Assembly: GCA_914767885.1 (NCBI GenBank)
Contig: CAJZBQ010000052.1
Span: 94,501-158,500, forward strand
Source: Blepharisma stoltei
Lineage: Eukaryota > Ciliophora > Heterotrichea > Heterotrichida > Blepharismidae
Direction: 5' to 3'
DNA length: 64,000 nt
Below, piece by piece: positions 32,235 through 43,400 of the stretch (position 1 is the first letter of the stretch; each line of letters opens with the position of its first letter). The position numbers were made by a program, and so were the translations under genes. The notes beneath the pieces are model-generated. The model made no database searches, had not been told where the DNA came from, and saw only the letters and a list, made by a program, of their open reading frames with translations.

Positions 32235-33546
32235 TTATCTATTGACTCCACCTTGATAAATTAATTCTATTTCTTTACACTCTCTATTAAGCTTATAGCA
32301 ATACATCTTCGGTCTTATAAGAAAACTAGCATAAATATTCCCCTCAAAATAGCTGAAAGTTATATCAAAAGGCAGCTCACGAATTCTAAAATTATTATTT
32401 CCTATGATATTTCATTTAAATGGGTTATTTTCTTCGCTCTCATAAATAGAGTTGTTTTGAATCCATAAATAAACCTTAACTTGATCAGTAAATAAAAATT
32501 TACGACTTTCTATACGCTCATAAAATCCAATTTCTGAATGAGCTTCAATTAAAAGATCATATAAATAAAAGGATGAGTTATAAAAACTGCTTACTAAGAC
32601 ATAGTTGTGGAAAAGAACAGCAAAAACTCTTCTATCCAACTGTGGGAATGCCAATTTCTGTCACTTGTTCCGATTTATATCATATTTCACCAAACCTGCC
32701 CTATCTAAGTCCCCAAATACATATAAATAATTTTTATAATAAATAAATTGATTGAAAGTGTCAAATACACCTTTTTGGCAACTAAAATTAAACATCTCAG
32801 TTATTGCTTTAGTTTTTAGATCCATTAATAATCCTTTATATCTTTCTTGGACAGATCCCAAGATAAGTAAATGCGAGTTCGAAATTTTTACATAGTTTGT
32901 TATTTTATCAAGTAAACGTCGGTGCATACTTTTTCCTGCAGTACGACATTTCTCCAGGGTATTTGCTGAATTTTTTCTTCATGTGATATTATCAAAATTT
33001 GACTTTTCGGGGATAATGTCTCACTATCAAAAATTTTTGACTAAATTTCCCGAGGAAACTCTATACTAGCAAAAAGTCCAGATCGTTCAAGCTAAATAAA
33101 CGTCTATTTGGTTTATAAGATTTTAATTCGCATGTTGAGGTTCTTTTGTGAGATTTTAGATTATAAATGTAAATTTCTGTTCCATTTAGATTTTCGTCAG
33201 TATTGTAAAGATAATTGAAATCTGAGTTGTAAGAATTATTATAGTTTTGCTTATGGATTTTGAAAATTTTTTTATTCAATAAAATTTGAGTAATGCGACA
33301 TTGTTTGGCGAAGTCTCTATAAAAGCATTGAATTCGAAGATCACCTTGATGCTTTTTAATCATACCCTCTATGCTCTTTGGCAAAGCAGAAAGGGTTTTA
33401 AACTCAGTTTGGAGCTGTCTAAGGTGATCAGAGTCACTAATATATAAAGCTGTAAGCATTGCTGAAAATTCTTCAATTTTTATCTTTTTCTCTACTAAAA
33501 ATTCTTCAGTCTTTATCCTTTGCTCTTCTAAGTATAAATCTGCCAT
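32235..33546 (-). CDS. Kelch-like gene, copy 2
   Basis: ATG at 33546, stop at 32235-32237. The N-terminal helical segment (to 33061) is nearly identical to copy 1. The kelch-like half (32927-32235) has YYKNYLYVFGDLDRAGLVKY, LLIEAHSEIGFYE and, across TGA as Trp, FKWNIIGNNNFRIRELPFDI, ending IELIYQGGVNR. No large insertion is present, making it the best-preserved copy. A frame change between 33061 and 32950 (TAG, TGA-TAA) must be an IES or intron that I could not place; relative to copy 3 there is also one extra base near 32963. Confidence 0.62.
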
Positions 33547-33829
33547 TCTATAATAAAATTAAACTTAAGTTTTAAATTTCAAGCAATATAAATGCACTAA
33601 TAGCGAGGCTAAAAATAGAGAATTTATACCAACATTAGATTGGTAAAGATTATAATATAGAAGCTGAGCTAATCGAGTCAATTAAACAAAAATAATTTGA
33701 TTATACTTGGCATCAGAGTGATTAGCCAAAGGTTTTAAAAATTGATATGATGCTATTATATAAGGGATTATGCCAATTGAATCAGAGTGAGCCCATGATT
33801 AAACATAAATATCTTCAAGCTTTAAAATG

Positions 33830-34010
33830 TGTTTAAATGCCCAACTTAGGTATATATTTTCAGAGTGCACATCAACACGAGTAAATTAGTGGAAAATTAA
33901 GAGATTATTAAATTCTTATATTTGATCAACCGGCTGTGATTGAGTCCAAGAAACATTTTTAATGTAATTAAGCAATACCCCCATAAGAGAAGCCAATTCA
34001 ACATATCATA
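33830..34010 (+). pseudogene. Degenerate partner gene of kelch unit 3
   Basis: Third copy of the MPNF-type remnant; shorter than the others, with an internal deletion removing the part encoding ETISTYYRQTCYL. Confidence 0.4.
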
Positions 34011-34156
34011 GAAATTAAAAACAAACATTCAAAATGGTAAACAATTGAAATCATATTAAAAAAGACATGGAAAATCTGCTTTAAATATTTAATATTTATT
34101 TTTAAATTATATTTACTTAAAGCCATCATTTGGATTGCTTAAGCTGTCTACTGAAA

Positions 34157-35933
34157 TTATCTATTGACTTCACCTTCATAAATTAATTCTATTTCGTTAC
34201 ACTCTCTATTAAGCTTATAGCAATACATCTTCGGTCTTATAAGAAAACTAGCATAAATATTCCCCTCAAAATAGCTGAAAGTCATATCAAAAGGAAACTC
34301 ACGAATTCCAAAATTATTATTTCCTATGATATTTCATTTAAATGGGTTATTTTCTTCGCTTTCATAAATAGAGTTGTTTTGAATCCATAAATAAACCTTA
34401 ACTTGATCAGTAAATAAAAATTTACGACTTTTTGCATGCTTATAAAATCTAATTTCTGAATGAGCTTCAATTAAAAGATCATATAAATAAAAGGATGAGT
34501 TATAAAAACTGCTTAATAAGACATAGTTGCGGAAAAGAACAGCAAAAACTCTTTTATTCAACTGTGGAAATGCCAATTTCTGTCACTCGTTCCGATTTAT
34601 GTCATATTTTGCCAAGCCTGACCTACCTAAATCCCCAAATACAAATAAATAATTTTCATAATAAATAATTTGATTAAAAGTGTCAAATTCATTATATAGG
34701 CTAGTAAAATTAAACATCTCAGTTATTGCTTTAGTTTTTAGATCCATTAATAATCCTTTATATCTTTCTTGGACAGATCCCAAGATAAGTAAATGCGAGT
34801 TCGAAATTTTTACATAGTTTGTTATTTTATCAAGTAAACGTCGGTGCATACTTTTTCCTGCAGTGCGACATTTCTCCAGGGTATTTCTGAATTTTTTCTT
34901 CATGTGATATTATCAAAATTTGACTTTTCGGGGATAATGTCTCACTATCAAAAATTTTGGACCAAATTTCTCGAGAAAACTCTATACTAGCAAAAAGTCC
35001 AGATCGTTCAAGCTAAATAAACGTCTATTTGGTTCATAAGATTTTAGCCCAAATGTTGAAGTTATTTTATGAGATTTTAGATTATAAATGTAAATTTCTG
35101 TTCCATTTAGATTTTCGTCAGCATTGTAAAGATAATTGAAATCTGAGTTGTAAGAATTATTATAGTTTTGCTTATGGATTTTGAAAATTTTTTTATTCAA
35201 TAAAATTTGAGTAATGCGACATTGTTCAGCTAAGTCTCTATAAAAGCATTGAATTCGAAGATCATCTTTATACTTTTTAATCATACCCTCTATACTCTTT
35301 TGCGAAGCAGAAATGATATTAAACTCAGTTTGGAACTGTCTATGGCGATCAGAGTCATTTATATATAAAGTTGTAAGCGTTACTCAAAATTCTTCAATTT
35401 TTATCCTTTTCTCTAATAAAAATTTTGCAACTTTTATCTTTTGTACTTCTAAATATAGAAAAATATGGCAGCTCAAATCAATATAAAGAGCTGCATTTAT
35501 TAATCTAATTTCCCTCTGAAGTCAAGTTTTTGCTCAGCTGACAAGGAGAGTTTCTTCAAGCCAAGCTCTACTATAATATGATCATACCTTGACTTCTAAG
35601 ATAGGATGTCTGATAAGATGGGTCGGCATCAAAGCGTGAGTGGCAAGAAGGAGTAGTAGATGCTGTCCAAGTAGAAATGCGGATCGTCTGAGGCAAGATA
35701 GATGCAATCTGCAGATCATCGCACTCCAATAATGAAATGCTATTAGTTGGGTAATCTCATCGATAACATGTAATTTTTCAAAGAAAACGTGGGTGAGATA
35801 TGAAGATAAATCGTCTTATGTCGCTGGCAATGAGTAATAAAGGTCTTAAAGCTTAAAGAAGCGAGTTTTGGCTCTGCCTTAAAATTTTCTTATTATAAAT
35901 TCATTCGTGCTCTTCTGAATATAAATCTGCCAT
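34157..35933 (-). pseudogene. Kelch-like gene, copy 3 (disrupted)
   Basis: ATG at 35933 (MADLYSEEH) is cut off after a few codons by a roughly 460-bp insertion (about 35460-35925). The frame resumes in the helical segment and continues through MIKKYKDDLRIQCFYRD to 34982, then MKKKFRNTLEKCRTAGKS and the kelch-like half (YYENYLFVFGDLGRSGLAKY) to the stop at 34157. Near 35380 TGA replaces a residue. If the insertion is excised in the somatic nucleus the gene may still work; otherwise it is a pseudogene. Confidence 0.5.
35460..35925 (-). mobile_element. Insertion in 5' end of kelch copy 3
   Basis: The other copies lack it. Edges carry related sequence (CTTCTAAATATA near 35448, CTTCTGAATATA near 35912). 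Its first bases on the minus strand match the sequence after the kelch remnant at 1.93 kb, so the insertion predates the duplication of this locus. Confidence 0.5.
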
Positions 35934-36197
35934 TCTATAATAAAATTAAACTTAATCTATAAAAATTGAGCAAGATAAATGCACTATAACAAGGCAAAAA
36001 ATAGAACACTTATACCAACATTAGATTGGCAAATGTTATGATATAGAAGCTGAGCTAATCGAGGTCAATTAAACAAAAAATAATGTGATTTTGCTTGGTA
36101 TCAGAGTGATTAGCCAAAGGTTTTAAAAATTGATATGATGCTATTATATAAGGGGCTATGGCAATTAAATCAGAGAATCAGAGTGAACCCATGACTA

Positions 36198-36450
36198 CTC
36201 TCCTCCCTCTGTTAACGAACAAAACCATTGAAAAAGTCACTGTTTTTTGGCCAAAAGCATTGCCATGTTTTTAATATAAAAATTATTTATGAAAAAATAT
36301 TTTGATATATAATTAATAATTAATAAATGAGATTTCTAGCTCTGTTAAATTTTAAATAGCTTATATTTTAAAACATAAATCTTATAAATAATTTTAATTT
36401 TTGCTTTCCATATTTTGTGTATTGGAATTTTTTAAATTTATTTCAAAAAA
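36198..36450 (-). mobile_element. Family 1 MITE, degenerate
   Basis: The left end TACTCTCCTCCCTCTGTTAACGAAC and internal blocks (GTCACTGTTTTTTGGCCAAAA, ATGAGATTTCTAGCTCTG) match reverse-oriented elements. The right end is eroded. It lies in the divergent spacer between kelch copy 3 and the second large-gene copy. Confidence 0.65.
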
Positions 36451-37252
36451 TATAAACCCCTTATGAATTTGCTGGATATAATTATAGTATGTGCTCGAAG
36501 CTCAGAAGCCGGAAGGTTATTGCTATGCCATATTTAAATATATCTTTTTAATTTCTATATATTTTTAATCCCTTGAAATTTTTAAAATAATGAAATTATC
36601 CTCCATTGAGGCTCGACGCTCTAAGAAAAAATTAATTATTAATTTTTTTCTGTTAAAATCATTACATCAGACTATTTTGCCAATATTAGATAGAATCAGG
36701 GTTAATAATACTAATTATCCATTATTAATTCCTAGAAGACCCATGCAAACGAATGAAAATCAAGGTATATCAGAGTCTGATCTTTATCAAATAATAAGAA
36801 ATTTGATTTCACGATTGTCAAAAAGCAATCCAGAGTCGTCAGAAGCCTGGAACGAGCAAACATTAAGTGAGCCAGAAATTTCCCAAATAGATCAAATTGT
36901 AAAATCTTTGCTTTTGAAACTCTCCGAAACACAAAAATTGCAAAGCCAATCCGATCTTTATTGTCTGGGATCAATGCTAAATTACCATAACATGATTAAA
37001 GAAGATTTTTTGAAGTCACTAGAAGTGTTTTTGCCAGATCTTGTTGGCTCGATTATAAAATTAATAGAAATTAGAGGTGAATGCTGCATAGATGCAGTCA
37101 TAAAGATTCTCTCACTCTCTTGCTTCGCTGCAAAATTAGACAATAATTTTTTTAACCAAGAAATGTTTACAACAATCATATCATTTTTCCAAACAAACTT
37201 CTTCAAATTTATTACTGAAGATACCCCAGAATTATATATGGGCTTGCTGTTA

Positions 37253-37546
37253 GCTCCCTCTCCGTAAGCGAACAAAACAATTTTGTTAGTTAATTTTTAT
37301 TTTAAAATTTATATAGAAAATTTTTTTAAAAAAACTAAAATTTGTAAAATTGAGAAGTAAATATTATTTTAATTTGTAAAATTTATGTTTTAAAAAAATA
37401 AACTGAATTAGCTCGAGATTTCATGATAATAATTATCATTTATATATCAATTTCTTCTCCTTAAAAATTTTTGTTCACTCACAGAGGGTGATTTACCCAA
37501 AAAAGGGCTTTTCCAATGATTTTGTTCGCTAACGGAGGGGTGAGTA
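37253..37546 (+). mobile_element. Family 1 MITE, 294 bp, coding IES
   Basis: TA-bounded (37251-37252 and 37545-37546). Copy 1 of the host gene lacks it, giving an empty-site comparison: removal yields [13 protein letters not shown] exactly as in copy 1. Confidence 0.88.
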
Positions 37547-37608
37547 AGGAGGTTTTTACAATTTTTGAATTTCGCGCTTGTTCAAAATTACAACTTTGAC
37601 TTTGATTA

Positions 37609-37836
37609 ACTCCCTCCTTTGCTAGATTTTTTGCTTGATTGCTAAAGCATGTGAAAAAAATTTATTGCGTAGGGGCGCATGAAGGAATTCAAAAATAGAA
37701 CTTAAAACCCTATTTTTTTTGATAACCTATCCTATAGAAAAAGCCCTGTTTGATTATAATAAATATTATTATTTATATCATATACTCTGTATAAAAATTT
37801 TCCATATTAAAAAAAAAGTATTTGCTGACGAATTTA
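37609..37836. other. IES-like segment, 228 bp, in copy 2
   Basis: Absent from copy 1 at the same codon (NFDF-ELDFW). The left end is TTAACTCCCTCC, as in MITE ends; the right edge TTTAGAC has one extra base compared with copy 1. Confidence 0.55.
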
Positions 37837-39139
37837 GACTCTTGGAAAAAAGTGATAGAGCTTATTTTGACAAAAGAAACATGAAACTACATCTTTCTTG
37901 CTTTAAATTGGTATCTTAATATAACTTCAAAGTTCGATGAAGAAGAAGCTAAAAGTAAGGAAGAATTAAAAAACCTCAAAAAAAGAAAGTCCGAGGAGCT
38001 CCTTCAGCTTATTCTTCAAAAGCAAAACCAATTAGGTAACTGCTTCTATGTAAACTCTAATAAATATGCATTTTTTGGAAAGAGTAAATCCTGAGTATCA
38101 TTTTGTATAAATTTTTATAGGGAAAAGGCAATAGAAATGATTAATAATGAAAACGCTGTATCATACTATATTCAAGAGATCATGCATCAACTCGATTGGT
38201 ACATGAATAATAAAAAACGAAAAAAATATAGAGTTTATCATCAGAGAATCTAAGCTTTCCAATTTGTTTGATTCACCAAAACTATGAACAGAAAGCCTTA
38301 GTACACTAGCTACATATCAAATAGAAAGCAACTCATGTGACCTGAACTTCTTAAAAAAGTACTTCTCAAAAGTGTGAGAAATGGATAGCTGGTATAATAA
38401 TATTTTGAATGCTGAAAAAATTATGCTTGAAATTTTGCTGCTGACTTATGTCAGCCAGAGTTTTTATGAAGAGTTTGAAGAATTAGCAATGAAGTTCGCC
38501 TTCAAATTTTTCGATAATGCTTATAATCATGTTAGAGAATACATAAATAGAGATAGGATGTTTTCATTGATTTTTCAATCTTTGCCTAAAGTTTGGAAAA
38601 AGATTTCGAAATTTATAGCAGCAAATACAAATATCGATCAAGCAACAAATTCAGAGGAATTTTTTAAGATTGGTTTTTTATTTACTCTAGAGGAGTTGCA
38701 CACGGAATATTCAGCTACAACAGCTCCAGAATATTTTATAAAATTTATTGAACTTCTAATTAGTTATTTTTAGAAGGAATCAGTGAATCTCAAATGAGAG
38801 TTTTGAATAGAGATGAAATTTGGAAATTACCTCTCAATATTTTTAGAAGCAGCCTTGAAAATTTATATTCCAAGAACCAAAAAGTGTTTCAGCTTGGATA
38901 TACTTTGAAGAGAAAACTTCACCATAATTAATTTTTTTGAATTAGTATAAAATCCTCTGTATTAATAAATTTTTCTTATGCTCTTACTTATTTATTTTTA
39001 TTAATATAAAAGGCCAATATAAAATTCCAAGATTTTTGGAGGCAAGACCTCAAGCCTTAACTAATAGATAATAAAGACAGCCAAAGAATTTTTTCAGATT
39101 CTATGAGATTAAGCTAGCATAAGGCGATCATGCTGAAAA

Positions 39140-39490
39140 TAAATTTTAAGGTTGTAGGGTAAACAAGGGCTATAAGCAATAGACCTTAGACCACTTGCCT
39201 GCCTATCTGGCATAAACCCACCTAGCCTAAGAATTAGCTCCCTTGGTTAGAGCCACCCCTTGTGGACGCCCCGCTAGTCCCGATAAGCAAAAACTAAGTA
39301 GGAGAAAAGTCCGTATAAAACATCTGGCAGGGACAGGGAAACCTTCACGGAGATACAAAACTTACTCTTCGACAGGCATTCTCAAACCCGAAGTTCTACT
39401 TCAAAAAGTGACGCAGATTCATAAGGAAGAGTCCTTCCTACTCCATAGGGAGTGAGTCTCGGAGTCTATCTATTGTCGACATAATCATTA
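39140..39490. repeat. GC-rich repeat, unclassified
   Basis: About 350 bp of much higher GC than its surroundings, with a 70-codon chance frame. It resembles the retroposon-like elements in composition but I could not align it to them or find target duplications. Confidence 0.35.
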
Positions 39491-39516
39491 TATTTCTTAA
39501 GGCTGTAAGCCCTTAT

Positions 39517-39682
39517 TTTTATTTTATTTAATTACGGTTATCGCTCTCTTACAGAGCCAACTCTTTTTCCAATCTGATTCGCCTCTTCACAATTTCTCCA
39601 ACATATCATCTTATCTTTATGTTTAGCGCATTCACTAATCCTCAGGATTTTCCTTTCATAACATTCTCCTGTAAGCCCTTAT
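39517..39682 (-). mobile_element. 166-bp insertion with 14-bp direct repeat
   Basis: CTGTAAGCCCTTAT at 39503-39516 and again at 39669-39682 bracket a short unit whose plus-strand left end is T-rich (TTTTATTTTATTTA), that is, an A-rich tail on the minus strand. It looks like a small retroposed RNA. Confidence 0.55.
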
Positions 39683-39719
39683 AAATGTAATGATTCTGAG
39701 ATAACAAATGCTGATTATT

Positions 39720-39960
39720 GTGAATAAACCCAGGTAAATAGCAGTAAATTTGAATTTACCTTTTTTTAGTGACGATAGTGAGTGTAAATAAAAGAGATTT
39801 TATCGTGAAAAAGCTTAGAGATAAATGAATATTCTGCTCAGTTTCATTTGATACCTTTCTATCACTGATAAAAACATAAAATATGTTAGCAAAAAAGTAT
39901 CTATAGCATATGCCAGGAGTGTCCCTTTCCAACACATAATAAAACATCAAAAAATTAATA
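39720..39960 (-). pseudogene. Fragment of the PBP1/multi-pass receptor gene
   Basis: The minus strand reads DRKVSNETEQNIHLSLSFFT, then IKSLLFTLTIVTKK, matching RWQASNEAEQNIHLSPSFLT and IKSLLFTLTIVIKK of the receptor at 62.2 kb; further similarity lies on both sides. Only about 75 codons are present, so this is a dispersed pseudogene fragment of the receptor family. Confidence 0.75.
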
Positions 39961-40068
39961 TTGCTTCATTAAGTTATGCATCAATCCCATCTTACATACA
40001 AATGCACATTTTTGTAAAATAATTTCAAATAAATGCTTAAATCATAAGCCGAACAAGAATATTTGTTA

Positions 40069-40324
40069 ACCCAACTTTAAATTAGAACAAAATACAGTAA
40101 AATTTCCCATTCTGGGTACTTTTTAAATTGGGCAAAAATTGTTTTTAATATAAAAATTTTATAAGTGAAAATACGAATGTTTTATTTGCCTAATTTAAAA
40201 GTTTTCACACTGAATCATGAAAAATCAAAGTATTGCATTATTTTTTAAAATTTTTTTATAGAGAAAATTTTATTCATTTTAAATTGGATTTAAATTTTTT
40301 GTTTTAATTAAAAGGGAGGGAGTA
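40069..40324. mobile_element. Family 3 MITE, 256 bp
   Basis: TA-bounded (40067-40068 and 40323-40324). The left end AACCCAACTTTAAATTAGAAC and the right end TTTTAATTAAAAGGGAGGGAG are imperfect inverted repeats similar to the element at 49988-50224. Intergenic, upstream of FAB1. Confidence 0.55.
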
Positions 40325-40466
40325 ATAATTTATGCACATCTAAGAAATTTTATTCTTCTGTCATTATACGACTTATCTGAGATATAGAAAATGGCCCAAA
40401 AGCCTTAATGAAACTTCTTGCAATTTTCATAGTATAAAATTGTTGAATTTTTAATAGTCATTTTTT

Positions 40467-43400
40467 ATGTCAATTGAATGCACTCCTCTATCTCAAGAAT
40501 TTTGAATGCCAGACAGCTCAGCAAAATCTTGCTTTAAATGTGATAGACCATTTACCCTTTTCCGTCGACGTCATCATTGTCGTTTCTGTGGGTTCATTTT
40601 TTGTTCTTCATGCTCATATCGAAAAGCTAAATTGCCAAGTGGTTTTACCTATAAAAATAATAAAAAAATAATTTTTATTAAAAATGGCATTCAAAAGACT
40701 GATTCAACGGAAAAAAACCTATAACTGATACTTCAGAAACCATAAATAAATAATTAAAATAAAGTGGTTTTACAGTAGATCGAATTTGTGAGCATTGCTT
40801 ATCTTTATTTACACCCTATCCTAATTTATCACACACAACATTCAGTGGGGCTGTTGAAGGATCTTATATTAGCACAACTTCTGTTGTAATCGGAGATGGT
40901 CCTTCACAAATTGAAGCGGCTCGGGAAATTTATGATTCTTCAAAGCTCATTCAGAGCGAGGAATTTAACTCAATAGAAAAAGTGTCTGAAATGCTGCAGG
41001 AATTTCAAAATAGAGATATCATGTTTGATTCTTACACTAATTCCCCTCCGTGAGCAAAAATAAACTGTTTTCACCCGAGCTAATTTTTTAAATATTTATA
41101 TATAAATATTTTTTTAAAAATTTAAAAAAATCCCAATTCGAAATATTATTAAAACAAATATTAATTTAATTTATAAAATTATTGTTTTAAAATGCAAGCT
41201 GTTTAAAATTAAGCAGAATTGGTTAGAGATTTCTTTACAATTTATTATCACTTATATCTTTTTTAAAATTTTTGTTGTGCACGGATGGTGGGTTTTATAT
41301 GGTTTTGCTCGCTCACAGGTGGAGTAAAGAATTTTTAGATGCTAGAGCAAAAACTTTATTTAAATCCCATCAGATTCCCGAAGAATTATTCTATTTTTTA
41401 TAGAATAAAAAATAACAATTTTAAATATAAAAAATCTATTATTTATTTAAATACAGTATGCATAGTAAAATCATAGGATTTATCGTAGAAATTGTAAACA
41501 CAATTTGTCCATCTGTAAGGTACAGAAATGATCAACAAGACATAAATAAATATTTTAGAATTGTGAAATTTGAATGAAATGATTTTAGTGCAAGTGAGTT
41601 TGTGAATGGGGTGGTATTTAAAAAGAACGTAGCTCACAAAAAAATGGAAAAAGAATTGATAAACCCAAGGATTTTATTTTTGCAAGAGGCTTCTGATTTT
41701 TATGCGAGGGATAGAAACATTGTGTCTATGGACAAGCTAATTGACCAAGAAGCTTCATATACAAAAATTTTTATCAAAAAACTGATGAAAATCAAGCCAA
41801 ATATAGTTATTTTAGGAAAGGGGCTCCCAAATGCAATTTTAAATGAATTGTCAAGGCTTAATATTACAGCATTTATTAACGTAAAACCCAAAATAATGGT
41901 TCAGCTATCAAGAGCAACGAAAGGAAAAATCCTAGACCACGTTGACCAAGCTACAAGGATCACAAATTACATCGGTACATTACATTACATTACATTAGAA
42001 TTTATATCGCTTAACGTCCACTACGGGGTTACAACTCCAGGTTTATCACTCGCCTTTCGTCGCATCGGGCCCACCAGTCTGCTGGAGACAAACTCGCTTT
42101 GATCACCAGGGTGCTTCCAGGGCAAATGTCCACGTCTTCGACGGCTCATGGATGAGCTACTTGCTTGTTACATGGGTTGCTTTTCCGAAAAAACCCAAAA
42201 AATGGATTTTTTCTGGTCGGCTATCGGCAAAAAGGAAAAATGCAAAGCCTGGGACGTAACGCCCAGTTTCACGCTAGGGAGTTGCCCGAATGGTCCAGAG
42301 GACTTTGCTGGGCTTCCCCTTTCCAACCTTGCACCCTCCTTCCCCACGAGGAAAAATCCACCCCTGAGAATAGACTTGGGCTAGGCTCTGAAAGCTACCA
42401 GAATTGCTTACCTAGCATTGCTGTCCATCTCTGAAATGGTAAAACCTTGCCGGATATAATTAAAATATGAGTCGAGGCTGCATGGCCGGGAGGCCATGCC
42501 CAGACGAAGACGCCATATTTTAATTATGAAATTACATCGGTACATGTGGCGAATTTTTCCCAAAAACAGTCGGAAATAAAGCCTATGCATTTTTCAAGGA
42601 CCCAATAGACACCTCATTAGTCGGAAGTCTCTTAATTTCTGGGCCAGATCCTTCAGATCTCAGCAAAATCGGGACAGTTATCCGGAAACTTTTACTGGAA
42701 TATAGAAATTCTGTCCTAGAAAAACAGTTTTTTATCCAATCCGGCATAAAACCTATCCCTGACATGGCTTTAAAATTCAACGATTTATTTATGAATTATA
42801 CTTATCTTGTAACCTGTGGGTATAATTTATGTAAAAAACCAGCAGAAAACAGTGTAAACTTTTACCAAGAAAATGATAAAGCAATTGGTGATTTTTTATT
42901 ATCATTTATTCAGCAATCAGAAAGAAATTGCGACTCTGACTGTGGGTCGAAATTAATTTCGCACAATTTTTACTTCATAAAAAGCATGGGAAGAATCAAA
43001 ATAAATTTCACTAAAAAGCTTGACTCAAAATCGTCCACTTCAAATGATATTTGTATAGAAAAAGAATGCACAGCCTGCTGCAAACAAGGAGGAAAATGCA
43101 TTTTACTATCAAAATCTAGCTGGGAGTATAGCTTTTATAAGTACCTTAACAATTTTTTCACCAATATAGACGTGATCCACAAAAATGCGTGCCACCATGA
43201 TTTTTTCAAGCTTGGAAAATTCATTTTTTATAGCAAAGGCTTCAAGGTGTATATCCAATGGGAAGAAAACCCAATTTATGACTTAATTCCTGCATCCAGC
43301 TCAAAAGACCTGACGAGATTTTATCTAAACGCTACCAGAGAAACCTTTGAAGAACTCAAAACAAATGGTGGAGACGTGCTAAATGATATGCTTAAATCCT

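Larger units (their letters stand above)
36590..38938 (+). pseudogene. Large unknown protein, copy 2 (decayed)
   Basis: Homologous to the minus-strand gene at 1-1774 but inverted. ATG at 36590, with [20 protein letters not shown] matching copy 1. After removing the MITE at 37253-37546 it reads [20 protein letters not shown] in frame. A second TA-flanked segment (37609-37836) leaves the frame one base off when removed. A one-base insertion in an A run near 38223 shifts the frame again, giving TAA. The C-terminal section matching copy 1 [14 protein letters not shown] is missing after 38771; a last frame then ends [16 protein letters not shown] at 38938. Two frameshifts and a deletion make this a pseudogene unless homopolymer errors explain part of it. 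Confidence 0.65.

Noticed and set aside
28663..36180. CRISPR-like or satellite array
   Set aside because: The repeats are gene-sized units with coding content; no short regularly spaced repeats are present.
36732..37275. Minus-strand frames opposite the second large-gene copy
   Set aside because: Antisense shadows of a gene whose sense frame is conserved with the copy at 1-1774.
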